A stretch of DNA of 64,000 bases from Acinetobacter pittii (GTDB lineage: Bacteria > Pseudomonadota > Gammaproteobacteria > Pseudomonadales > Moraxellaceae), in contig NZ_CP139249.1 of assembly GCF_034064985.1 (NCBI RefSeq), positions 372,001 to 436,000 of the forward strand, given 5' to 3'. Positions 18,579 to 26,712 of this stretch are shown here, piece by piece. Below the pieces are notes generated by a model. The model saw only the letters and a program-made list of their open reading frames with translations. It ran no database searches and had not been told where the DNA came from. The first letter of the stretch is position 1, and each line of letters begins with the position of its first letter. A program made the translations under genes and the position numbers.

Positions 18579-19988
18579 ATGAATGCTCCAGTCGCTTTAA
18601 CACCTGAGTTACTCACCCAATTAACAGCAATCGTCGGTGAAAACCGTATTAAAACTGATGCTGATAGTCTCGAAAACTGGGGTAAAGATCATACCAAGCA
18701 TTTTAATCCGAACCCATCGGTCATCGTTTTTCCGTCAACGACAGAACAAGTTCAGGCAGTTGTAAAGCTTGCGAACCAGTTTAATGTTGCGATTACACCG
18801 TCAGGTGGTCGTACTGGTCTCTCTGCTGGTGCGGTAGCAACCAATGGTGAAATTGTCATTAGCATGGACAAAATGAACCAAATTCTTGAGTTCTTCCCGG
18901 CAGATCGTATGGTTCGAGTGCAAGCTGGTGTTGTGACTGAGCAATTGCAAAATTATGCAGAAGAACAAGGTATGTATTATCCAGTGGACTTTGCATCCGC
19001 AGGTTCTAGCCAGATTGGCGGTAATATTGGTACCAATGCTGGTGGTATTAAAGTTATTAAATATGGCATGACACGTAACTGGGTACTTGGTTTAACTGTA
19101 GTGACTGGTAAAGGTGACATCCTGCGTTTAAACAAAGGCATGGTTAAAAATGCAACTGGTTATGCATTACAGCATTTGTTTATTGGTGGTGAGGGTACAT
19201 TAGGTTTAGTGACCGAAGCAGAAATTAAACTTGAGCGTCAACCACAAAACTTACAAGTTTTAGTTTTAGGTGTTCCAGACTTCGATGCAGTAATGCCTGT
19301 GTTACATGCTTTCCAAAAAGACATCGACTTAACTGCATTTGAGTTCTTTGGTGAACTTGCAATGCAAAAAGTTTTAGACCACGGGCATGTACAACGTCCA
19401 TTTGAAACTCAATGCCCATTCTATGTATTACTTGAGTTTGAAGCGCCATATGAGCCGATTCTCGATAAAGCAATGGAAATCTTCGAGCATTGTATGGAGC
19501 AGGGTTGGGTACTTGATGGTGTAATGAGCCAGAGCCTTGACCAAGTAGAAAGTTTATGGCGTTTACGCGAAGATATTTCTGAATCAATCGCGCCGTTCAC
19601 TCCATATAAAAACGATATTTCAGTATTAATTACTCATGTACCTGCATTTATTCGTGAGATTGATGCGATTGTTCAAGAGAACTATCCTGACTTTGAAATT
19701 TGCTGGTTCGGTCATATCGGTGACGGTAACTTACACTTAAATATTTTAAAACCTGAAAACTTAACCAAAGATGAGTTTTTTGCGAAGTGTCAGGTGGTGA
19801 ATAAATATGTGTTTGATACCGTGAAAAAATACGATGGTTCAATTTCTGCTGAGCATGGCGTAGGTATGACTAAAAAGCCATATTTGGAATATTCACGTTC
19901 ACCTGAAGAAATTGAATATATGAAAGCTTTGAAAAAAGTATTTGACCCAAATGGCATTATGAATCCGGGTAAATTATTTGATCTTTAA
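18579..19988 (+). CDS. FAD-linked oxidase, D-2-hydroxyglutarate dehydrogenase-like
   Basis: This 469-residue flavoprotein of the FAD_binding_4 / FAD-oxidase_C (VAO) family has the N-terminal FAD-binding PSGGRTGLSAGAV, SSQIGGNIGTNAGG and GGEGTLGLVTEAEI. The C-terminal domain has metal/substrate motifs HIGDGNLHLN and SAEHGVGMTK, and ends at NPGKLFDL. Size and motifs fit D-2-hydroxyglutarate dehydrogenase; GlcD or D-lactate dehydrogenase are alternatives. Adjacency to serA supports the first, since the pair is known to cooperate in Pseudomonas. The start is ATG 18579; a TTG at 18561 is in frame. Confidence 0.8.
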   Translation: MNAPVALTPELLTQLTAIVGENRIKTDADSLENWGKDHTKHFNPNPSVIVFPSTTEQVQAVVKLANQFNVAITPSGGRTGLSAGAVATNGEIVISMDKMNQILEFFPADRMVRVQAGVVTEQLQNYAEEQGMYYPVDFASAGSSQIGGNIGTNAGGIKVIKYGMTRNWVLGLTVVTGKGDILRLNKGMVKNATGYALQHLFIGGEGTLGLVTEAEIKLERQPQNLQVLVLGVPDFDAVMPVLHAFQKDIDLTAFEFFGELAMQKVLDHGHVQRPFETQCPFYVLLEFEAPYEPILDKAMEIFEHCMEQGWVLDGVMSQSLDQVESLWRLREDISESIAPFTPYKNDISVLITHVPAFIREIDAIVQENYPDFEICWFGHIGDGNLHLNILKPENLTKDEFFAKCQVVNKYVFDTVKKYDGSISAEHGVGMTKKPYLEYSRSPEEIEYMKALKKVFDPNGIMNPGKLFDL

Positions 19989-20035
19989 ATTAGATCTATT
20001 TTGTAGGACTACATAGTTTCTACAGAGTAACCGAC

Positions 20036-20073
20036 AAAGCCATAGCATCATAAAGCTATGGCTTTTGTTTTTT
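20036..20073 (+). terminator. Intrinsic terminator after flavoprotein gene
   Basis: AAAGCCATAGC / GCTATGGCTTT with an 8-base loop is followed by two T-runs. The T-tract ends only about ten bases before the start of the next gene. Confidence 0.85.
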
Positions 20074-20083
20074 GGTGATAAAA

Positions 20084-20452
20084 ATGCAACGTTTATTTTT
20101 AATTTCAGCGCTCTGTGCTGGACTTTTCACTGGGTGTGCGACGACCAGTAAATTAATCCCTTTTGTGGGTTCTGAAACCCCGATGCAACAAGTACTTAAA
20201 GCCCAGCCTGAGATCGTAAAAGAGCATAACAATACCTCAGTTCAGCAAGTATTTAATCGAGTGGAATCTCCAACAGTTTCCCGTATTACCGTTATCCAAA
20301 CAGGTTTAATGGATGATTCTGTTTCTGCAATCCGAACAGAATATTCATTTAAGCTAGTTGATGAAAAGTGGCAATTGCAAAATAAGCAAAAGAGCTATCA
20401 ATGCGCGAGAGGGAAAGGCTCTAGAGGTTTTCAAACCCAGCTTTGCTCTTAA
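20084..20452 (+). CDS. Small lipoprotein, paralog of 21655-22020
   Basis: This predicted lipoprotein of 122 residues has the lipobox LFTGC, lipidated Cys18. The body is small and polar. The C-terminal half (VIQTGLMDDSVSAIRTEYSF ... WQLQNKQKSYQC ... C) matches the second lipoprotein at 21655-22020, including the two Cys near the end. The start is taken as ATG 20084; an in-frame GTG at 20072 also precedes it. It lies directly after a terminator and ends at another, so it is a single-gene unit. No function is recognised. Confidence 0.75.
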   Translation: MQRLFLISALCAGLFTGCATTSKLIPFVGSETPMQQVLKAQPEIVKEHNNTSVQQVFNRVESPTVSRITVIQTGLMDDSVSAIRTEYSFKLVDEKWQLQNKQKSYQCARGKGSRGFQTQLCS

Positions 20453-20456
20453 AAAT

Positions 20457-20488
20457 AAAAAAAGACGATAAATATATCGTCTTTTTTT
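20457..20488. terminator. Bidirectional terminator
   Basis: The 14-bp repeat AAAAAAAGACGATA / TATCGTCTTTTTTT has a 4-base loop between two convergent genes. Confidence 0.92.
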
Positions 20489-20498
20489 ATAGTCTAAA

Positions 20499-20813
20499 TT
20501 ATACGCCGCTTTCTAAAATTTTAATTTTGACGTCAACTACATCATCTTTAACGGCTTCATGATGCGCTTGCATATGCGGTGTAGCTAAATGCGCTTCAAG
20601 ATGAGTAACACTTTCCCATTTTTCTAGCATGACAATCATGTCAGGCTCTTTAGTTTGGAAGCTCGCATTTGATTTGTGATCAACTAAAGGCTCATAACCA
20701 TGACAACCATCTTCTGCTAAAACAGTTGGAATGATTTTTTGAAATGCATCCAATACGTTCTGGCGATGCTGTCCACCCGATTTAGTACGAATTTCCGCAA
20801 TAATGGTTAGCAT
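20499..20813 (-). CDS. Antibiotic-biosynthesis-monooxygenase-fold protein (YgiN-like quinol monooxygenase)
   Basis: This 104-residue ABM-fold protein contains DGCHGYEPLVD and EKWESVTHLEAHLATPHMQ, typical of YgiN and its relatives. The start is ATG 20813 with AAGGAG upstream; the frame is open further but inside the previous gene's end. It begins 13 bases after the quinone reductase gene. E. coli has the same mdaB-ygiN arrangement, thought to form a quinone redox cycle. Confidence 0.82.
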   Translation of the reverse strand: MLTIIAEIRTKSGGQHRQNVLDAFQKIIPTVLAEDGCHGYEPLVDHKSNASFQTKEPDMIVMLEKWESVTHLEAHLATPHMQAHHEAVKDDVVDVKIKILESGV

Positions 20814-20826
20814 GGATTTCTCCTTA

Positions 20827-21429
20827 TTAGGCTGCTGCAAATACAGTATTTAAGTGTGCTTTATATTCTTCAACATAACTATCAACGTCAGGCATTTTAA
20901 TTACGTCATTTACGATAAATGTCGGAAGGGTGCTCATGCCTAAGAACTGATTGGCTTTATGAAATGGTAAATAAACACCATCTACACCTACGCCGTGGAA
21001 GAATTGATCTGCATCTTCAAATGCTTCCATTGGAGCATTCCAAGTCAATGACAGCATATATTTTTTGTCATGAATTAAACCACCTGAACCATATTTTTTT
21101 GAGGCATCAGAACGGCTACGCCCATCACTTGCATAAAGTGAACCATGACCAGTGGTAAAGACATCATCAATGTATTTTTTGACTGTCCAAGGTGCGCCCA
21201 TCCACCAGCCTGGCATTTGATAAATAACAACATCTGCCCATAAGTATTTTTCAACTTCACTTTCAGCGTCATAATTGCTGTCTGCACGGGTGACTTGAAC
21301 TTCGTGGCCGAGTTCCGTGAGGTGTGTGGTTGCTAGGGTGGTTAATGTGTCATTTAATTCACCGTTTGAGTGGGCAAATTGTTTAGCACCATTAATCACT
21401 AAAATCTTACTCATGGAGGTTGCTCTCAT
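20827..21429 (-). CDS. mdaB: NAD(P)H:quinone oxidoreductase, MdaB-like
   Basis: This 200-residue flavodoxin-fold enzyme has ILVINGAKQFAHSNGELN for FMN/FAD phosphate binding, VIYQMPGWWMGAPWTVKKYID and YMLSLTWNAP. It reduces quinones by two electrons and so protects against redox cycling. ATG 21429 has AGGAA close upstream; an internal ATG at 21414 matches the usual family N-terminus (MSKILVINGA) but lacks a ribosome binding site. It is co-transcribed with the YgiN-like gene. Confidence 0.87.
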   Translation of the reverse strand: MRATSMSKILVINGAKQFAHSNGELNDTLTTLATTHLTELGHEVQVTRADSNYDAESEVEKYLWADVVIYQMPGWWMGAPWTVKKYIDDVFTTGHGSLYASDGRSRSDASKKYGSGGLIHDKKYMLSLTWNAPMEAFEDADQFFHGVGVDGVYLPFHKANQFLGMSTLPTFIVNDVIKMPDVDSYVEEYKAHLNTVFAAA

Positions 21430-21654
21430 TAAATTCCTGTATTTGACGCATACTCTATGAGATTTACTGTTGTAGAAAAATGCATGAATAGGAAAAATAT
21501 TGTTGATAAAAAATCAATAATTATTATTGGATTTCTATTTAAAATTAATCTATCTCATTAATATCAATAAATTTATAGCTCTTTACAAAGCTCAAAAGGA
21601 AAAAGTGGCCTATTATCTTTAGCATTAATTTTGAGTAAATAGAGGGGAAGAGTG

Positions 21655-22020
21655 ATGAAAAAGAATGGTTTGTTGATTATTTTCAGCTTAAGCATATTAA
21701 CAGCTTGTGCTCCACCTCAAAATTCTTCTGCTCAACTTGCTGATAGTCCTATACAGGCTGTATTACTCGATCAACCAGATCTTTTAAATGATGCAAGCAA
21801 TTTAGATATTTCACAGCAAATGAATGCTTCGGATGATCCTTCCAATGCTCAAGTTACTATTTTGCAAACAGAGCCTAGTCCAGATGCGGTGTCGAAAACA
21901 CGTACTGAATATTTATTAAAACGAGATCAGCAAATCTGGAAAATTGTGAATAAAAAGCAAAGCTATCAATGTACAAAAGGAGAGGAAACTACAGATTTTC
22001 AAGTTAATCCTTGCCCATAA
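21655..22020 (+). CDS. Small lipoprotein, paralog of 20084-20452
   Basis: This lipoprotein of 121 residues has the lipobox LTAC, lipidated Cys18, and an AGGGG ribosome binding site. The N-terminal SPIQAVLLDQPDLL and the C-terminal VSKTRTEYLLKR, VNKKQSYQC and final Cys parallel the other lipoprotein 1.6 kb upstream. No known domain is recognised. It may be disulfide-linked through the two Cys in the periplasm. The coordinate uses ATG; a GTG precedes it directly. Confidence 0.75.
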   Translation: MKKNGLLIIFSLSILTACAPPQNSSAQLADSPIQAVLLDQPDLLNDASNLDISQQMNASDDPSNAQVTILQTEPSPDAVSKTRTEYLLKRDQQIWKIVNKKQSYQCTKGEETTDFQVNPCP

Positions 22021-22129
22021 TGCTTAATTTTTTATCGAATATGTGGATAACTTTAAGTTTGTGCACAACCATAATTTGCATGCCCTTTTGTGCAAAAAAC
22101 TAAAATTTAAGCTTCTTGAAATTGCATGA

Positions 22130-22158
22130 TTGCTGATCAATTTAAAAAGTGCTATTGT
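22130..22158 (+). promoter_or_regulatory. Candidate extended -10 promoter for craA
   Basis: TTGCTG and TATTGT are separated by 17 bases, with TG one base before the -10 box. This would start transcription near 22165 and give a craA leader of about 230 bases. Confidence 0.4.
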
Positions 22159-22164
22159 TGCGCT

Positions 22165-22392
22165 CGGCAATTGTGCCAATTGGTAAAAATTACCGAATCT
22201 CACGTCATATATTTTTTCTCGTTTTAGACACCTCGTGAATACGGTGTTTCACACTCTAAACATGCACTCTCACGGCATATAACAACTTAACTAAAGATTG
22301 ATTGACCATACATGTCATCGTCATGACTACATTATTTATTTCAATATGTAGCTACTGAGACATTTTGGCCGCTATTTTGAAGTGTACAACTC
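22165..22392 (+). promoter_or_regulatory. Long craA leader with small hairpins
   Basis: Within this presumed leader are several short stems: GGCA/TGCC, GGTAA/TTACC and AGACACC / GGTGTTT (one wobble). It has no long open frame and no clear terminator. It could be an RNA regulatory element, or a small RNA gene could occupy it. I do not recognise a known riboswitch class. Confidence 0.3.
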
Positions 22393-23622
22393 ATGAAAAA
22401 TATTCAAACGACAACGTTGAACCGTACAACGTTGATGTTTCCTTTGGCCTTAGTGCTATTTGAATTTGCGGTTTATATTGGTAATGACCTGATTCAGCCA
22501 GCCATGTTGGCAATTACTGAAGATTTTGGTGTAAGTGCAACTTGGGCACCCTCTTCAATGTCATTTTATTTATTAGGCGGTGCTACAGTTGCATGGTTAC
22601 TTGGTCCTTTGTCGGACCGTCTCGGACGTAAAAAAGTACTATTAGCTGGAGTTTTATTCTTTGCTCTATGCTGTTTTTTAATTTTACTGACGACACAAAT
22701 CGAGCAATTTCTAGCTTTAAGATTTTTGCAGGGAATTGGCTTAACCGTCATTTCAGCAGTCGGTTATGCTGCTATTCAAGAGAGCTTTGCTGAGCGTGAT
22801 GCAATTAAAGTTATGGCACTCATGGCGAATATCTCGTTACTTGCCCCATTGTTGGGGCCTGTACTTGGAGCCTTTTTAATTGATTATGTGTCTTGGCATT
22901 GGGGCTTTGTCGCCATCGCTGTATTAGCATTACTCAGTTGGATCGGGTTGAAAAAACAGATGCCAAGCCAGCAATTCAGTGTAACCAAGCAACCTTTTAG
23001 TTATCTTTTTGATGATTTTAAGAAGGTGTTTACCAACCGCCGTTTTTTAGGTTTAAGCCTCGCATTACCTTTAGTGGGTATGCCTTTAATGCTCTGGATT
23101 GCTTTATCTCCAATCATTTTAGTAGATGAGTTAAAGCTCACCAGTGTGCAATATGGCTTAGCTCAATTCCCTGTATTTTTGGGTTTGATTGTAGGTAACA
23201 TCGTTTTAATTAAAATTATCGATCGTCTGGCTTTAGGTAGAACGGTCATGATGGGTTTGCCTATTATGCTGATTGGGACACTCATTTTAGTATTAGGTGT
23301 GGTGTGGCAAACCTATCTCATACCTTGTTTGCTTACAGGGATGACGCTCATCTGTTTTGGTGAGGGAATTAGCTTTTCAGTCTTATATCGCTTTGCACTC
23401 ATGTCATCTGAGGTATCAAAAGGAACTGTTGCAGCAGCAGTTTCGATGTTACTGATGATGAGCTTCTTTGCAATGATTGAACTTGTACGTTATCTCTATA
23501 CACAATTTCATTTATGGGCTTTTGCATTATCTGCATTTACTTTTATTGCTCTTTGGTTTAGCCAACCGCGAATTGCTCTAAAGCAGGAAATGCAAGAAAG
23601 AAAGCTCGAAGGAAATGATTAA
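22393..23622 (+). CDS. craA: MFS multidrug/chloramphenicol efflux pump CraA (MdfA homolog)
   Basis: This 409-residue, twelve-helix major facilitator is a DHA1 drug/proton antiporter. The first helix carries Glu24 and Asp32 in LFEFAVYIGNDLIQP, which line up with Glu26 and Asp34 of E. coli MdfA, the membrane acidic residues needed for drug and proton coupling. Motif A is GPLSDRLGRKKV and motif C is LLAPLLGPVLGA. CraA is the intrinsic chloramphenicol efflux pump of A. baumannii. A stop codon five codons upstream fixes the start region. Terminator follows; the next gene is convergent. Confidence 0.9.
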   Translation: MKNIQTTTLNRTTLMFPLALVLFEFAVYIGNDLIQPAMLAITEDFGVSATWAPSSMSFYLLGGATVAWLLGPLSDRLGRKKVLLAGVLFFALCCFLILLTTQIEQFLALRFLQGIGLTVISAVGYAAIQESFAERDAIKVMALMANISLLAPLLGPVLGAFLIDYVSWHWGFVAIAVLALLSWIGLKKQMPSQQFSVTKQPFSYLFDDFKKVFTNRRFLGLSLALPLVGMPLMLWIALSPIILVDELKLTSVQYGLAQFPVFLGLIVGNIVLIKIIDRLALGRTVMMGLPIMLIGTLILVLGVVWQTYLIPCLLTGMTLICFGEGISFSVLYRFALMSSEVSKGTVAAAVSMLLMMSFFAMIELVRYLYTQFHLWAFALSAFTFIALWFSQPRIALKQEMQERKLEGND

Positions 23623-23625
23623 ATT

Positions 23626-23659
23626 AAAAATACCGGAATCAATATTCCGGTATTTTTTT
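23626..23659. terminator. Bidirectional terminator craA / yccS-like
   Basis: The 14-bp repeat AAAAATACCGGAAT / ATTCCGGTATTTTT has a 4-base loop between convergent genes. Confidence 0.92.
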
Positions 23660-23663
23660 AGTT

Positions 23664-25814
23664 TTACATCATTTCTTGTTCTAAAAGCTTGCCTTTAAGC
23701 GTTAAAAGTTCAGGCAAAGTTTCTAACAATAAAGTGATTTGTTTCAAGACTAATATATATTTTTCGGAAAGGTGTTCATGTGCAGTTATGCTTTGAATTT
23801 CTTGTAAGGTTTGTTCAATAAGCTTCGGGTCGGGAAGTGACTGCTCAAGAACACTCTGGCTTATAATTTGCTGGCAGCATAACAATAATTGCAAAATCTG
23901 CTCATCATCAATTTTTTGACGCTGACTTCCTAACGCTGCTACGTAACTCAGTTGGCTGTGGCTATAAACCAGATAACGAAAAGCATAATGGATGAGTTGA
24001 GGGTCAGGGTTTGGTTCGGCACTTAGGCTCGAGATCATGTTGGATAGCTCGATTTGAGCATTATGTGCAGCACGACGAATTCGGCGGTACTCTATATCCT
24101 GATTTTTTCCATATTGATATTGTTCAACAATCACATTGAAATAATCTAAGGTGGCTTTGCTACTTTTCTTAATATTGTTTGGAATATTACGGAAGTTCCA
24201 ATCAGGCCAAATGAAGTTTACGGCAAGCCATGCAATCAAACAGCCTAATAAGGTATCAATTAGGCGAGGTAAAATAATACTGTAACCTGCACCTTTTAAG
24301 TTGAAAATGAGCAATACCATTAAGGTTGCCATCAGTGTTGCTAGGGCATATTTCTTCTGGCGTAAGTAGAAAAAGCTAACTCCACAAATAATGGTAAGAA
24401 TGAGCTGACCTTCAATACTAGGAACAAAATATAAAATGGGAATACCCAATAAAACGCCGAGTAAAGTCCCAATCGTTCTAAGCTTTAAACGACTTTTGGT
24501 TGCAAAGTAAGTAATTTGGCAAACAAATAAACTGGTGAGCAAAATCCAGTAACCATGTTGGGCAAAAGGTAAGAGGGAAATGGCATAACCTGCGGCAAAT
24601 ACAACCGCAATTCGTACTGCATGTCTAAATAGCGCCGATTGTGGCGTCAGTTGTTGCCGAAGTTTTAAGATAAGATCTGAAAATCCTTGAATATCGTCAT
24701 CAAGTAAATTTAAGTGTTCTTGTCTTGTTTGAGTGCTATTTTCAGGAATAGGTTGGGCATATTGCAGTTGTTCAAACTGTTCATGCATTCCTTTTAAATT
24801 ATCAAAAATAAGTTTTAAATTTTTAACTTCAAAATTTTGTGGATGTTGTTGTATCCAATCTTTTAAAGAACTTTCCAAATGTCCTAATACTTTCTGACTT
24901 TCTTGCGAAGGCTGATATGGCTGGTTATATAAAATACATTGAGCTAAGTCTTGGCATGCTTGTGCTTGTAGACGCAGGTTTTTTTGGAAACGGAAAATAA
25001 GATCACTACGGCTGAAATTCTGTTGAATATGTTCGTAATGTAAATAATTTGAAGTGGCTTGCTCGTGAATATCTCGTGCGAAAAAATATAGGTTCAGCCA
25101 ATAGATGCTTTTATTACTGACTCTGGAGGCTTTGAGTCGAGTAAGTAGTGAACTGCGTATTTGATTGAGGCTTTGAGCAACTTGCGTATTTTGTAGAGAT
25201 AATTCATATAAAAGCTGTTCAACATTCTCTTTATTGTCCGGATCAAACAAACGAGCTTTTGCTTGTAGTAGAACAGAAATTTCTTTAAAAATTTGTGAGA
25301 GCTTATCTTGTAAGGGAAGTGTCGGTTTAATAATAAAAAATAAAATAGAAGTTAAACCGTACCACAGAGCACCATAAACAAAATAGGTAGGTTGTTGATA
25401 CCAATATGTATATTCGCTTAAACCGAACATACTATAAATAGAGAGCAGAATCGTGCCAAAAGAAATCGTGGCATAACGTTGCCCTAAGGCGCCTAGTAAT
25501 ATGAAAAAAGCGCTTGAGATAGAGAGATATAAAATAAAGAAAATTTTGTAAGGAGCTAAAAAGCCAAGAATACTACTGACTGTAAAAAACAGCAGGCAAA
25601 CATAAACCAAGTTGCGTAATCGAATACTTAAACGATCATCAAAGTCTGTTAATGCTGCTGCAATTGCACCTAAGGTCACGGGAACAATAAGTTGATTATA
25701 GCCCAGCCACAGCAAACCTAAAGTTGTGCCAGTGAGTACAATCAGAATTTGCAGGCAATAAATTAAAATAGAGTTTGTCTTAAAGCTATTAAATATTTGG
25801 GTCAGATAATTCAC
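23664..25814 (-). CDS. FUSC/YccS-like inner-membrane protein
   Basis: This 716-residue protein has two blocks of hydrophobic helices (about residues 15-170 and 395-525), each followed by a long soluble helical domain. This is the duplicated layout of the YccS/YhfK, fusaric-acid-resistance (FUSC) family. The segment RLKLRTIGTLLGVLLGIPIL and RLIDTLLGCLIAWLAVNFIWPDW are typical of the second membrane block. The family is linked to export of aromatic acids, but the substrate of YccS types is unknown. Single gene convergent with craA. Confidence 0.83.
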   Translation of the reverse strand: MNYLTQIFNSFKTNSILIYCLQILIVLTGTTLGLLWLGYNQLIVPVTLGAIAAALTDFDDRLSIRLRNLVYVCLLFFTVSSILGFLAPYKIFFILYLSISSAFFILLGALGQRYATISFGTILLSIYSMFGLSEYTYWYQQPTYFVYGALWYGLTSILFFIIKPTLPLQDKLSQIFKEISVLLQAKARLFDPDNKENVEQLLYELSLQNTQVAQSLNQIRSSLLTRLKASRVSNKSIYWLNLYFFARDIHEQATSNYLHYEHIQQNFSRSDLIFRFQKNLRLQAQACQDLAQCILYNQPYQPSQESQKVLGHLESSLKDWIQQHPQNFEVKNLKLIFDNLKGMHEQFEQLQYAQPIPENSTQTRQEHLNLLDDDIQGFSDLILKLRQQLTPQSALFRHAVRIAVVFAAGYAISLLPFAQHGYWILLTSLFVCQITYFATKSRLKLRTIGTLLGVLLGIPILYFVPSIEGQLILTIICGVSFFYLRQKKYALATLMATLMVLLIFNLKGAGYSIILPRLIDTLLGCLIAWLAVNFIWPDWNFRNIPNNIKKSSKATLDYFNVIVEQYQYGKNQDIEYRRIRRAAHNAQIELSNMISSLSAEPNPDPQLIHYAFRYLVYSHSQLSYVAALGSQRQKIDDEQILQLLLCCQQIISQSVLEQSLPDPKLIEQTLQEIQSITAHEHLSEKYILVLKQITLLLETLPELLTLKGKLLEQEMM

Positions 25815-26017
25815 GGCTTTTGTTCTAAATTAGAGAATACGTGAGAACGCAGTATGTAACTTTAAATTTTTATTACTTCAAAAATATTATTCTTTTTATC
25901 TACAAAAGTCAGTCATTTTTTAAGATTTTATTAGACTTAAACCAAGCTGTAACGATCAATAAATTAACAAAATTATGGATATCTTTTTAGATACCCACAA
26001 TTTGAAAAATATATAAA

Positions 26018-26593
26018 TTATTTAATTACACCACATGCAATTCGTGCTCCGCCACCGCCAAGAGGTTGAGGTGAGTCTGAGTAATTGTCACCACCCGCAT
26101 GGATCATAATAGCTCGACCTTGAATATCAGCAAGTTTTAATCGAGGTGCGATTACGGCTGTTGTTGCAACACCTGTGTTATCGACAACTAAAACAGGTAG
26201 ATCACCGAGATGGCCTGTAGTTGGTGTACCATGATGAGGTGCTTGGTTCGGGTTATAGTGACTACCAGCAGCTAAAGCAGCGCCAGGTTTTCCATCTTTT
26301 ACAGCAGGTGCACAAGAACCATTTTCATGAATATGGAAACCACGAGTACCACTTGGTAAGTCAGCAAGAGCAGGGGTAATAATTAAACCTTTGTCGCTAT
26401 CTTGAAAGCTAACCGTACCTATTTTTTTACCAATACCGTTAGCGGTTACTTCATTTACATCAACCACTTTTTTTGTATGCATTGTGGTTAATGCTTGAGC
26501 TGTGTCAGATACAGTTTTTGTTACCGAACTACAGCCAACCGTAAAAAGAGCCGTAAGCGCGCAGACTGCGCCAATTTTATTAAACATCTGCAT
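26018..26593 (-). CDS. sodC: Superoxide dismutase [Cu-Zn], lipoprotein form
   Basis: This 191-residue enzyme dismutates superoxide in the cell envelope. The lipobox FTVGC puts the lipidated Cys at 21, so it is membrane-anchored rather than freely periplasmic. Copper and zinc ligands lie in GFHIHENGSC, GSHYNPNQAPHHG and MIHAGGDNYSD; the conserved disulfide uses the Cys of GSCAP and of RIACGV. The C-terminal PLGGGGARIACGVI motif is the SodC signature. AAGGA lies nine bases upstream of the ATG. Confidence 0.94.
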   Translation of the reverse strand: MQMFNKIGAVCALTALFTVGCSSVTKTVSDTAQALTTMHTKKVVDVNEVTANGIGKKIGTVSFQDSDKGLIITPALADLPSGTRGFHIHENGSCAPAVKDGKPGAALAAGSHYNPNQAPHHGTPTTGHLGDLPVLVVDNTGVATTAVIAPRLKLADIQGRAIMIHAGGDNYSDSPQPLGGGGARIACGVIK

Positions 26594-26712
26594 GATTGGA
26601 TGTCCTTATAAATATGTATGATCGTTTGATTCAAACAAACACAGGGTTAACCTACAAGTTAATTTAAATAGTTAATTTGTATCTAGAAACATTTTTAAAT
26701 TAAATAAATAAA

